Shown here: piece by piece, positions 7,482 through 14,303 of the stretch
Numbering within the stretch: position 1 is the stretch's first letter
Layout of the letters: every line of letters starts with the position of its first letter
NCBI GenBank assembly: GCA_003216725.1
Contig: QCIL01000013.1
Coordinates: 1-39,571, forward strand
Direction: 5' to 3'
DNA length: 39,571 nucleotides
From: Prochlorococcus sp. AG-402-L18
GTDB lineage: Bacteria > Cyanobacteriota > Cyanobacteriia > PCC-6307 > Cyanobiaceae
Notes under the pieces: generated by a model
Seen by the model: only the letters and a program-made list of their open reading frames with translations
Database searches by the model: none
What the model was told of the DNA's origin: nothing
Position numbers and translations under genes: made by a program

Positions 7482-9764
7482 ATGTCAATGAAAACTAGTA
7501 GAGAAATTGCATTAGAGAGAAGAAAAGCTATGAGTGATAGCGGGAAAAAAGCTGTTGCTAATTCTTCTACTACCAAAGACAGAGTTCGCACATCTGATGA
7601 TATGCAAATTTCTGGGATAAAATCTTCAATTGATACAAATAGTACAAATACTTCGAAAAAACATATCCAAACAGCAAAAATGAATAAAAAATCCTTTTCT
7701 AAAAATTTATCCAGCAAAGAACTTGTAATTGAAAGAAGGAAAGCAATGTCAACTCATGGCAAATCAGCTATAAGTTCATCTGATAGAACTCGTACAGAAG
7801 CTAATAAAACGATCCAAGTAAATGAAATTAAAATAACTCCAGATAAAAAGCCTGACTCATCAAATTCTGTCAAAACTGAGAGTAAAGTTCTAAATACTAA
7901 AATTAAAAGAAGGGTAACTCAAAAAAGAAAACCTATCACCAATACAAGTAGAGATATTGTTTTGGCAAGAAGAGAAGCTCAATCTAAACATGGCAAATCA
8001 GCTTCAAAACAAAATAGTAGTGCAGCATCTTTGGCTAGAAGAGGAGATCCAGATTTATCAAGCAGAGAAATATCTCAAAGAGTTAGGGAATTAAGAAGTA
8101 AAACTGGAGCAACCTCAAAAAAAGGAAATGGTAAATGTAGACCATGTGGTCCAAATAAAAATGGATCAAAAATGAATATTGCTGATGCAAGTTGGAAAGT
8201 TGGTAAAAGTGAAACTAATTCTGGACAAACTGTAACTGGAACACAGGCTAATAGATCGTTAAAAACTACTGGTAATGAAGCTAGTACATGTAGAAGCGTC
8301 ACAGGTACGCAATATTTGGGATCCGAAGTACTTAATCAATTTTGCCAAAATCAACCTGAATATAAACAGCCAACTAGATCCTCAGTAACTTCAACATCAG
8401 CTGGAAATAAAGTCACAGGTAATGAGGTAGGAAGATCTGAGAAAGTTACTGGCGATGAACCTGGAACTTGCAAAAATGTAACTGGTACTGAATATAGTTC
8501 TGCAAATCAGTCAAAGGAATATTGTGGGGAAGTTCTCCAAAATCCCTCAAAGGTTAAACATAGTAGTACAGCTGACGGATTAAAAGTATCTGGGTCTTTA
8601 CCTGGGAGATCTGCACTTGTAACTGGAGATGAGTCAGGATCTGGTCATCAATTAACAGGCGATCAATATCTTGGTTCAGAAACTAATCCTAAAGGGAGAT
8701 CTCATGAAAAAGTCGGAAAATACAATACATTAAATGGCAATGCATTAACTGGTACAGGAGTAGGGAGGTCTGAATTCGTTACTGGTAATGAACCAGGAAG
8801 CTGTAAAAATGTAACTGGCGATGAATATATTGGTTCCCAACAATACGAGTCATTCTGTAAATCCAAACCAAAAGCTGAAGCAATGAAGGTTGGAGTTAGT
8901 CTCTCTAATAACGCTAATGAGATAAGTGGAACCTTAACTGGAAGATCTGAGAAAGTTACTGGCGATGAACCTGGAACTTGCAAAAATGTAACTGGGACAC
9001 CATATGCTGGATTAGATCAAGTTGAGGAAAATTGTAATTCTGACTTAATAAATGAATTAAAAGATAAAGGAAAGATTTATTTAGGAGGTAGCTCTAATGC
9101 ACGTCTTACTGGTATACAACCGGGTATCGGAGGAAGTATGACTGGAGCAGGTAAAGGTGCGTGTCTAAATCCAACAGGCACCCCTTATGTTGGCGGAGAT
9201 CAGTTAGGCAACAATTGTTCCAATCATTCATCCGAAAAAAATTATGCCAATAGTGAAAAAAATTCAAGCTCTTGGGAAGAATTTTCTGTAAATTCTCCCT
9301 CAAGAGATAAATACTCTGATAAAAAAAGAGATGGTGTAACAGGCAATGAGTATGAAAATGGCTCAAAGATTACAGGCCCATTCGATATGGCTAAGGACAC
9401 AGTAACAGGGACAGAACAATTTAGGTTTGACAAAAACAAAAATTCCCTACTTACGCCAAAAAAAGATTTAAAGGAATTTGACTCTTCAAAAGAGAGAGCA
9501 CAATCCAGAATTACTGGCGAGGGTCAATCTGCTGGGTTGAAGATAACGGGGGATGATTGGGCAAGAGGAAACAGGGTAACGGGTACTGAAGGAGCTTCAG
9601 CAAGAAAAAGAAATCCTACAAGACCAGGCATGACGAGTGCAATGCCAGTGATGGATATAAAAAGGAATGATGAAATGAAAGAGCCAGATTTCTTGATAAC
9701 TGGATCAAGTGGTAATACTCGTGAAGGACAACTTGTTACCTTTTCAGGTGGTGCACGAGGGTAA
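7482..9764 (+). CDS. csoS2: Carboxysome assembly scaffold CsoS2
   Basis: CsoS2 is the intrinsically disordered linker that joins Rubisco to the shell. From this start it is 760 residues. Four N-terminal Rubisco-binding helices begin near residues 6 (SREIALERRKAM), 77, 156 and 194. Five middle repeats of the V/I-T-G type span ~235-520, and C-terminal repeats follow ~540-740, ending in FSGGARG. Four middle repeats and the first C-terminal repeat hold cysteine pairs exactly 18 apart: C270/C288, C330/C348, C441/C459, C500/C518 and C561/C579. The third middle repeat (~365-405) has none. TTG 7473, ATG 7482 and ATG 7488 are all possible starts. A GAAGG at 7475-7479 fits 7488 best by spacing, while MSMKTSRE fits 7482. 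Two in-frame slippery A AAA AAA heptamers occur (8117-8123, 9458-9464). Confidence 0.95.
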   Translation: MSMKTSREIALERRKAMSDSGKKAVANSSTTKDRVRTSDDMQISGIKSSIDTNSTNTSKKHIQTAKMNKKSFSKNLSSKELVIERRKAMSTHGKSAISSSDRTRTEANKTIQVNEIKITPDKKPDSSNSVKTESKVLNTKIKRRVTQKRKPITNTSRDIVLARREAQSKHGKSASKQNSSAASLARRGDPDLSSREISQRVRELRSKTGATSKKGNGKCRPCGPNKNGSKMNIADASWKVGKSETNSGQTVTGTQANRSLKTTGNEASTCRSVTGTQYLGSEVLNQFCQNQPEYKQPTRSSVTSTSAGNKVTGNEVGRSEKVTGDEPGTCKNVTGTEYSSANQSKEYCGEVLQNPSKVKHSSTADGLKVSGSLPGRSALVTGDESGSGHQLTGDQYLGSETNPKGRSHEKVGKYNTLNGNALTGTGVGRSEFVTGNEPGSCKNVTGDEYIGSQQYESFCKSKPKAEAMKVGVSLSNNANEISGTLTGRSEKVTGDEPGTCKNVTGTPYAGLDQVEENCNSDLINELKDKGKIYLGGSSNARLTGIQPGIGGSMTGAGKGACLNPTGTPYVGGDQLGNNCSNHSSEKNYANSEKNSSSWEEFSVNSPSRDKYSDKKRDGVTGNEYENGSKITGPFDMAKDTVTGTEQFRFDKNKNSLLTPKKDLKEFDSSKERAQSRITGEGQSAGLKITGDDWARGNRVTGTEGASARKRNPTRPGMTSAMPVMDIKRNDEMKEPDFLITGSSGNTREGQLVTFSGGARG
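8117..8123 (+). other. In-frame slippery heptamer in csoS2 (candidate -1 frameshift site 1)
   Basis: The reading frame is TCA AAA AAA GGA, giving the A AAA AAA heptamer in the correct register for simultaneous slippage. A -1 shift would read AGG AAA TGG and stop at TAA 8132-8134. The product would be about 217 residues: the four Rubisco-binding helices with no shell-binding repeats. ATGGT (8128-8132) can pair with ACCAT (8141-8145), and GACC (8140-8143) with GGTC (8148-8151). Actual use is unproven. Confidence 0.3.
8430..8485 (+). repeat. 56-bp perfect direct repeat in csoS2, copy 1
   Basis: Bases 8430-8485 are identical to 8940-8995, including synonymous positions. Both encode RSEKVTGDEPGTCKNVTG in middle repeats 2 and 5. 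The copies are 510 bp apart, an exact multiple of three. Confidence 0.9.
8940..8995 (+). repeat. 56-bp perfect direct repeat in csoS2, copy 2
   Basis: Second copy of the repeat at 8430-8485. The other middle repeats encode similar peptides with many silent differences, so identity here points to recent conversion or duplication. Confidence 0.9.
9458..9464 (+). other. In-frame slippery heptamer in csoS2 (candidate -1 frameshift site 2)
   Basis: The reading frame is CCA AAA AAA GAT, again A AAA AAA in register. A -1 shift would add RFKGI and stop at TGA 9479-9481. That gives a protein of about 666 residues, lacking the last ~99 residues and the C-terminal encapsulation tail. A small CTCTT-CAA-AAGAG hairpin lies at 9482-9494. 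Such a product would resemble the short CsoS2A made by frameshifting in Halothiobacillus. Actual use is unproven. Confidence 0.3.
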
Positions 9765-9771
9765 TTAAATA

Positions 9772-11301
9772 ATGCCTTTAAGAGGACTGGCAAAAGCCAA
9801 AAACTTCACATTGGGGCCTACAGCTCCAATGAAAACTTTTACGGAAAATATTCATACACAAACTAAAAAATCAAACGATTTAGGTAATTCTGGAAAATCT
9901 CATAAATTAACTAACAGTATCCAGAATGAAAATTTATATAGGTATGAAAGCAAAATAAAAAGTGATTTTGATGATATTGTTCCTACTCTAAAGAAAATTG
10001 CTCGAATACAACATCATGAAGATTTCATAAGTAAAGCTCAGGTAATATCAAGAAAAAATTTGGGAATAGACCTACCACTTCATGTATTAAATAAATCTTG
10101 GGTTAAACCTCTCGATATGAGAGCTCTATATGCATGGTGTGCTTTCAAACAACATGAGAAACTTAGTGACAATTTTTTTAAAAATGATCCTCTTGAAGGG
10201 GCTTCAGGAAGTAGAGGTGCTGAAGATTTTGAAAAATTTCTTTTAGATTGCGGAATACATTTACTTGATATAACTCCTTGTTCGGATGGTCGATTAGCTC
10301 ATTCAGTAGCATATGTAATGAGAATACCTTTTAGTTCAGTAAGAAGAAGATCTCACGCTGGCGCACTTTTTGATATTGAAAATACAGTCAATAGATGGGT
10401 AAAAACTGAACACAAAAGGTATAGAGAGAATATCCCTAATGAAGCCCATAAAGATACTAGGTACTTAAAAGTTGTAACTTATCATTTTAGTTCTGTAGAT
10501 CCTTTGCATCAGGGATGTGCAGCTCATGGGAGTAATGACGAGTTAGCTGCGGAAGAAGGTAGAAGTAAACTATATGCTTTTAAAGAGGCTGTAGAGAATA
10601 GCTTTTGCTGTGGTGCTTCTGTGGATTTAATGTTAATAGGACTTGATACAGATACTGATTCATTAAAAATACATATGCCAACTAACAATGGAGGGATTGA
10701 TTTAGAAAAAACTATTTCTACTTTAGAAATTTATAATTCAACAATAAACTTTTCAAAAGAGGATGCGGAAAGAGAAATTTGTCAGACAATTTCTAAGCAA
10801 TTTTCAAAAGATAAACTCAGTGGTCTGGAAAAATTTATTTATAAATTAATTGTCAATAACATTTCTCAAATTGATTATGTAAAGAGTTTTCATAATGGTT
10901 CTTATGAAGATATTGGACATGCAGAAAGGTTTATTGGAGTAGGTATAGGTTTTAAAGAAGTACACCTAAGAAATTTAACTTATTTTGCTCATTTAGATAC
11001 AGTCGAAGAAGGTGCTCCAGATTTAGATGTAGGAGTGAAGATTTTTACTGGACTAAATGTTTCTCAAGACCTACCAATCCCAGTAGTGATTAGATTTGAT
11101 TACTCCGGCAAAGTACCCGGCGCAAAAGAGAGGGCAATAAAAGATTGTGAAAGAGTTAATAATGCGATATCAATTAGATATAAAAATTTAGTTGATCAAG
11201 GTTTGTTACATACTTGCTCTACTATTAGAGATAGAGACAACATTCATTCCGCCCAAATTATTGGAATGTCTTTAGATAAAAAAACAAAGGAGGCTCACTA
11301 A
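9772..11301 (+). CDS. csoSCA: Carboxysomal carbonic anhydrase CsoSCA (CsoS3)
   Basis: CsoSCA dehydrates bicarbonate to CO2 next to Rubisco inside the carboxysome. It is a divergent beta-carbonic anhydrase with a degenerate second half, which explains the 509-residue length. The zinc ligands are visible as Cys170 (TPCSDGR), His238 (TYHFSS) and Cys249 (HQGCAAHG). The 11-residue His-Cys spacing is that of the Halothiobacillus enzyme. The Asp172-Arg174 dyad completes the site. The first ~60 residues are basic and probably disordered; in relatives this region binds Rubisco or the shell. It starts 7 nt after csoS2 with no Shine-Dalgarno sequence, so translation may be coupled to csoS2. It ends 2 nt before csoS4A. 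Confidence 0.96.
   Translation: MPLRGLAKAKNFTLGPTAPMKTFTENIHTQTKKSNDLGNSGKSHKLTNSIQNENLYRYESKIKSDFDDIVPTLKKIARIQHHEDFISKAQVISRKNLGIDLPLHVLNKSWVKPLDMRALYAWCAFKQHEKLSDNFFKNDPLEGASGSRGAEDFEKFLLDCGIHLLDITPCSDGRLAHSVAYVMRIPFSSVRRRSHAGALFDIENTVNRWVKTEHKRYRENIPNEAHKDTRYLKVVTYHFSSVDPLHQGCAAHGSNDELAAEEGRSKLYAFKEAVENSFCCGASVDLMLIGLDTDTDSLKIHMPTNNGGIDLEKTISTLEIYNSTINFSKEDAEREICQTISKQFSKDKLSGLEKFIYKLIVNNISQIDYVKSFHNGSYEDIGHAERFIGVGIGFKEVHLRNLTYFAHLDTVEEGAPDLDVGVKIFTGLNVSQDLPIPVVIRFDYSGKVPGAKERAIKDCERVNNAISIRYKNLVDQGLLHTCSTIRDRDNIHSAQIIGMSLDKKTKEAH
11287..11293 (+). promoter_or_regulatory. Strong ribosome binding site of csoS4A
   Basis: AAGGAGG, a perfect Shine-Dalgarno core, lies 10 nt before the csoS4A ATG and inside the last codons of csoSCA. 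Most other cso operon genes here have no such site. Confidence 0.85.
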
Positions 11302-11303
11302 TT

Positions 11304-11555
11304 ATGTTAATTTGCAAGGTTGTAAAACCACTTGTTTCTACCAATAGGATTCCTGGTTTTGAACATAAACATCTACAGGTTGTTTTGGATGGTTCTTCAA
11401 ATAAGGTTGCGGTAGATGCTGTTGGTTGTAAGCCAGGAGATTGGGTTATCTGTGTTGGAAGTTCTGCTGCTAGAGAAGCAGCGGGAAGCAAATCTTATCC
11501 AAGCGATTTAACGATTGTTGGAATAATTGATCATTGGGATCCTGATAAGTCATAA
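11304..11555 (+). CDS. csoS4A: Carboxysome vertex protein CsoS4A (BMV pentamer)
   Basis: CsoS4A forms the pentamers that close the twelve vertices of the icosahedral shell; without them shells leak CO2. It belongs to the CcmL/EutN family. The 83-residue protein begins MLICKVVKPLVSTNRIPGFE, followed by the conserved AVDAVGCKPGDWVICVGSSAARE, which forms the pentamer pore region, and ends in a D-L-T-I-V-G-I-I-D strand. It starts 2 nt after csoSCA with a perfect AAGGAGG at a good distance. csoS4B follows after 18 nt. CsoS4A and CsoS4B are paralogues that both occur in nearly all cso operons. Very few copies are needed per shell, so the strong initiation site is unexpected. Confidence 0.96.
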   Translation: MLICKVVKPLVSTNRIPGFEHKHLQVVLDGSSNKVAVDAVGCKPGDWVICVGSSAAREAAGSKSYPSDLTIVGIIDHWDPDKS

Positions 11556-11557
11556 AA

Positions 11558-11564
11558 AAGGAGG
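11558..11564 (+). promoter_or_regulatory. Strong ribosome binding site of csoS4B, selects the GTG start
   Basis: AAGGAGG lies 9 nt before the GTG at 11574 but 18 nt before the ATG at 11583. The spacing supports GTG as the csoS4B start. Confidence 0.8.
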
Positions 11565-11573
11565 ATAGAAATT

Positions 11574-11822
11574 GTGGAAATTATGAAGGTATTAGGAAGA
11601 ATGGTTTGTACTCAAAGAGTCGCTGGCTTAGGTTATATGAATTTACGAATTTTAGAAAATAATAAAGGAAAGAAATTAGTTGCTGTTGATCCTGTTGGCG
11701 CTAGAGAGGGCAACTGGGTTTTTACTTCTAGTGGCTCTGCCGCTAGATTTGCTTGCCCTAATCCAGAAATTCAAACCGATTTAACTATTGGAGGCATTAT
11801 TGATTATTGGGAGAGTGACTAA
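11574..11822 (+). CDS. csoS4B: Carboxysome vertex protein CsoS4B (BMV pentamer)
   Basis: This is the second CcmL/EutN-family pentamer of the alpha-carboxysome shell, sharing the vertex role with CsoS4A. The 82 residues include VLGRMVCTQRVAGLGYMNLR, then AVDPVGAREGNWVFTSSGSAAR and the C-terminal DLTIGGIIDYW, all typical. The start is GTG at 11574, chosen because AAGGAGG sits 9 nt upstream; the ATG three codons later is too far from it. It is the last shell gene of the operon. Downstream, TAACTTCA (11829-11836) and TGAAGTTA (11859-11866) can form an 8-bp stem with a wide loop, but with no immediate T-run, so transcription may continue into the acRAF gene. Confidence 0.95.
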   Translation: MEIMKVLGRMVCTQRVAGLGYMNLRILENNKGKKLVAVDPVGAREGNWVFTSSGSAARFACPNPEIQTDLTIGGIIDYWESD

Positions 11823-11896
11823 AAATCTTAACTTCAAAAATTTATTGAGAAACTTTGTTGAAGTTATAGTGTAATTAGTTTTTAAAAAAAAATTTA

Positions 11897-12136
11897 ATGT
11901 GGAATGAAAGAGAATCACCTTTGCGGATTGAAAAAAGATTTGAATTTGAGCAATACTCAAAAACTAGTAAATTTATGGAGAAAATTGAGAAATTATGTAA
12001 AGAAAGGGATATCTATCCAAATATCAGCTTCGGTAAGAATTTTGTAAGTCTTTCAATATTTTTAGATAATAAAGAAATATCAGACAAGGAAAAAGACTTT
12101 TCAATAGATATTGATAAATTTTATTTAGAAGATTAG
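11897..12136 (+). CDS. Alpha-carboxysome Rubisco assembly factor (acRAF), PCD-like
   Basis: This 79-residue protein matches the small pterin-4a-carbinolamine dehydratase-like proteins that sit beside alpha-carboxysome operons and act as Rubisco assembly chaperones. The recognisable parts are the N-terminal MWNERESPLRIEKRFEFEQY and the central KFMEKIEKLCKERDIYPNIS, followed by a VSLSIFLDN strand and an acidic tail. True dehydratases have a catalytic His-rich motif that is absent here, which fits a chaperone, not an enzyme. It lies 74 nt after csoS4B on the same strand and is probably read from the same operon. It converges on the next gene with only 6 nt between stops. The name rests on family resemblance and location. 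Confidence 0.85.
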   Translation: MWNERESPLRIEKRFEFEQYSKTSKFMEKIEKLCKERDIYPNISFGKNFVSLSIFLDNKEISDKEKDFSIDIDKFYLED

Positions 12137-12142
12137 TCCTTT

Positions 12143-12370
12143 TTAATAATTATTAGGCTTTGCAATGTCTCTTTTGATTAAAGCCATTAAATATGTTGGT
12201 GCTTTATATCTACCAGGTAGACATCTATTTAAAGTTTCGAGATGACTCCAACACACTGTCTTTTCTATATCTTTAACTGAGTTTCCTTTTAAGATTAATA
12301 GTCTAAGAGCTTTGCAAAATAAAGGATAACCTGCTTCTAGTTCATCTATATTTAGCTTTGCTGCTGACAT
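12143..12370 (-). CDS. Hypothetical protein, 75 aa (possibly DUF3136)
   Basis: This is a small helical protein starting MSAAKLNIDELEAGYP. It contains three cysteines and the segment VKDIEKTVCWSHLETLNRCL, then a basic LPGRYKAPTYLMALIKRDI. It may belong to the cyanobacterial DUF3136 group, but I cannot confirm that. Residues 20-60 could fold as a helix-turn-helix-like bundle. I prefer the ATG at 12370 over the TTG at 12391, because the seven extra residues look unconserved in character. No clear Shine-Dalgarno sequence helps. It faces the end of the carboxysome locus, 6 nt from the acRAF stop, and lies upstream of no obvious partner. Its transcript must run into the antisense of acRAF. Function is unknown. 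Confidence 0.7.
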   Translation of the reverse strand: MSAAKLNIDELEAGYPLFCKALRLLILKGNSVKDIEKTVCWSHLETLNRCLPGRYKAPTYLMALIKRDIAKPNNY

Positions 12371-12455
12371 AGATCTAAGATGAATTATCAACTAATAATC
12401 TAAACAACTATGGTGCACATTTGGTTCATATTTCAAATTTCTCAATAATTAGAAA

Positions 12456-12848
12456 TTAATCTAGAAATGCGACGCAATCTATTTCAATTAAAACTCCTTT
12501 TGGTAGAGATGAAACTTCCACACAGGCCCTTGCTGGAGGATTCTCTACATTAAAAAAATCACTATATATTTTATTAACAATTTGAAAATTACTTAAGTCC
12601 GTTAAATAAATAGTTGTTTTTATTACATCCTCAATTTTGGCTCCTCCAGCTTTAAGAACTTCTGCAAGATTTTTTAAAACTTGAATAGTTTCCTTCTCTA
12701 TATCACCTAAACATGTTATTTCATTTAAAGCTGGGTCTATAGCAATTTGACCAGAACAATAGATAAAATCCCCAGCTTTTATTGCTTGATTATAAGGTCC
12801 TACTGGATCTGGAGCATTTGATGTTTTAATTACTTGTTTGGGGGACAT
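12456..12848 (-). CDS. ridA: RidA/YjgF family reactive enamine/imine deaminase
   Basis: RidA hydrolyses reactive 2-aminoacrylate and related enamines released by PLP enzymes, protecting cellular enzymes. The 130-residue length is standard. Signatures are GPYNQAIKAGDFIYCSGQIA near residue 17, the central VLKAGGAKIEDVIKTTIYL, and the C-terminal PARACVEVSSLPKG. The Arg of PARACVEV is the substrate carboxylate ligand and the E of VLIEIDCVA is also family-conserved. The ATG start gives MSPKQVIKT. It is 24 nt downstream of gloB on the same strand, so the two probably form a small operon of metabolite-damage control enzymes. Confidence 0.95.
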   Translation of the reverse strand: MSPKQVIKTSNAPDPVGPYNQAIKAGDFIYCSGQIAIDPALNEITCLGDIEKETIQVLKNLAEVLKAGGAKIEDVIKTTIYLTDLSNFQIVNKIYSDFFNVENPPARACVEVSSLPKGVLIEIDCVAFLD

Positions 12849-12872
12849 TTTTTTAAAAAGATACCTATCTAT

Positions 12873-13613
12873 TTAAACCCATAAATCTTTATTTGCTCTT
12901 AAAAAAGTAAATTCTTCTAAATTTTTCGCTCTTAAGAAAAGGTTAATTCTCATCTCATCAGCAAGCTTACATGGAATTGTAAGTTCTTTAGAAGCAATTT
13001 TTCCCTCTACTTCTCTAAGTTTAATTTTAAGATTATTATTTGTGGGCTCTTGAGCTAATGCCCACTCTAGATTATTTTTTGTATATTCATGCGCGCAATA
13101 AATAAGAGTATTTTTTGGTAATTTTTTTATTCTTTTCAAGGAATTAAACATTTGCCTGTATGTACCCTCAAAGACCCTCCCGCATCCTGCTGAAAATAAT
13201 GTATCACCTATGAAAAGAACTGGGTTTTTATTTTTTAAGTAAAAAGCGATATGTGACTTTGTATGCCCAATTACTTCGATAACTTGAACTTCTTGATTTA
13301 AAATTATTAAATTATCTCCATCTTTTACAGATAAGTTTTGAAAAGGGATCCGATCTTTTTCTTTAGCAGAGGCTATAACTTTAACGTTTGGCCATTCTTT
13401 AATTAGTTCTTCAGTACCTCCAATATGGTCAGAATGATGATGTGTTTGGAGAATAGCCTCTAAATTCAGATCATTAGATTTTATATATTTTATTACTGGT
13501 TGAGATATTGCAGGATCTATTACTGCTATTGATTTATTATTTTTCCATAGCCAAATAATATTATCATTTAAAACTCTTAGTCCAATTATTTTTTGCTCTT
13601 TATTTAATTCCAT
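12873..13613 (-). CDS. gloB: Hydroxyacylglutathione hydrolase (glyoxalase II)
   Basis: Glyoxalase II hydrolyses S-D-lactoylglutathione to lactate and glutathione, the second step of methylglyoxal detoxification. The 246-residue length is normal. It is a metallo-beta-lactamase-fold enzyme with the binuclear metal motif [10 protein letters not shown]. Further metal ligands are the His of [11 protein letters not shown], the Asp of [18 protein letters not shown] and the His of YCAHEYT. The C-terminal substrate-binding domain is recognisable but shortened compared with animal enzymes. It is divergent from hisG with only 38 nt between starts, so both promoters overlap. It is followed by ridA on the same strand. 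The use of glutathione agrees with the gor and GST genes further on. Confidence 0.95.
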   Translation of the reverse strand: MELNKEQKIIGLRVLNDNIIWLWKNNKSIAVIDPAISQPVIKYIKSNDLNLEAILQTHHHSDHIGGTEELIKEWPNVKVIASAKEKDRIPFQNLSVKDGDNLIILNQEVQVIEVIGHTKSHIAFYLKNKNPVLFIGDTLFSAGCGRVFEGTYRQMFNSLKRIKKLPKNTLIYCAHEYTKNNLEWALAQEPTNNNLKIKLREVEGKIASKELTIPCKLADEMRINLFLRAKNLEEFTFLRANKDLWV

Positions 13614-13651
13614 TATTAGCTTAAGATTAAAAAATCTTAGAAAAATGATCT

Positions 13652-14287
13652 ATGATCACTATAGCTTTACCCAAAGGTGCACTGCTAGAAGATTCGATTT
13701 CAATATTTAAAAAGGCCGGATTGAACTTTTCCGCTGCACTACTTGAAGACAATAGATCATTGACTATTGAATCGGAATGTAAAAGAGCAAAGGCTTTATT
13801 AGTAAGGAACGGCGATGTCCCTGTCTATGTAAGTTATGGACAGGCTGATTTGGGGATTGTTGGATACGATGTATTGCAAGAATCTGATCTGCAAGTTGCT
13901 AAATTGCTAGATTTGCAGTTTGGAGGTTGTTCTATGTCCTTGGCAGTCAAAAATAATAGTGACTATTCAAAACCTACTGATTTACCCGCTAATTGTAAAG
14001 TGGCAAGTAAATTCACAAAAACCGCAAGAGCTTATTTTGATCGTCTCAATCTACCTGTAGAGATTGTTCACTTAACAGGTTCTGTAGAACTTGGTCCAAT
14101 TACTGGAATGGCAGAAGCTATTGTTGATTTGGTTGCAACAGGTAAAACTTTAAAAGAAAATGGTTTATCTAAAATAGATGATCTTTTTTATTCAACGGCC
14201 AGGTTAATAGCTAATCCTTTGGCGATTAGATTAGATAGTGATCCTCTCCGAGAACTAATTTTATCAATAGAATCTTTGAAAGATTAG
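13652..14287 (+). CDS. hisG: ATP phosphoribosyltransferase, short form (HisG)
   Basis: HisG catalyses the first step of histidine synthesis, joining ATP and PRPP to give phosphoribosyl-ATP. At 211 residues it is the short form, which lacks the regulatory C-terminal domain and needs HisZ as partner; hisZ is not in this window. Landmarks are the N-terminal [14 protein letters not shown], the [20 protein letters not shown] segment, and the PRPP-binding [19 protein letters not shown]. Upstream are two ATGs (13642 region and 13652), and the one giving MITIALPKG fits the family. It is followed after 16 nt by an ABC exporter gene and then a GNAT gene, so all three may form one transcript without obvious functional link. 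hisIE lies ~15 kb away. Confidence 0.95.
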   Translation: MITIALPKGALLEDSISIFKKAGLNFSAALLEDNRSLTIESECKRAKALLVRNGDVPVYVSYGQADLGIVGYDVLQESDLQVAKLLDLQFGGCSMSLAVKNNSDYSKPTDLPANCKVASKFTKTARAYFDRLNLPVEIVHLTGSVELGPITGMAEAIVDLVATGKTLKENGLSKIDDLFYSTARLIANPLAIRLDSDPLRELILSIESLKD

Positions 14288-14303
14288 TAGGGCGCTAAAC
14301 TTA

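Noticed and set aside
7482-9764. Repeated units in csoS2 could be mistaken for a CRISPR array or a transferred repeat island.
   Set aside because: The units are coding, keep one open frame of 760 codons, and match the known CsoS2 middle-repeat structure. There are no spacers of regular length and no cas genes.
8075-9793. Minus-strand open frames within csoS2 (up to 93 codons).
   Set aside because: They arise from the repetitive coding strand and encode low-quality hydrophobic peptides without a start signal.
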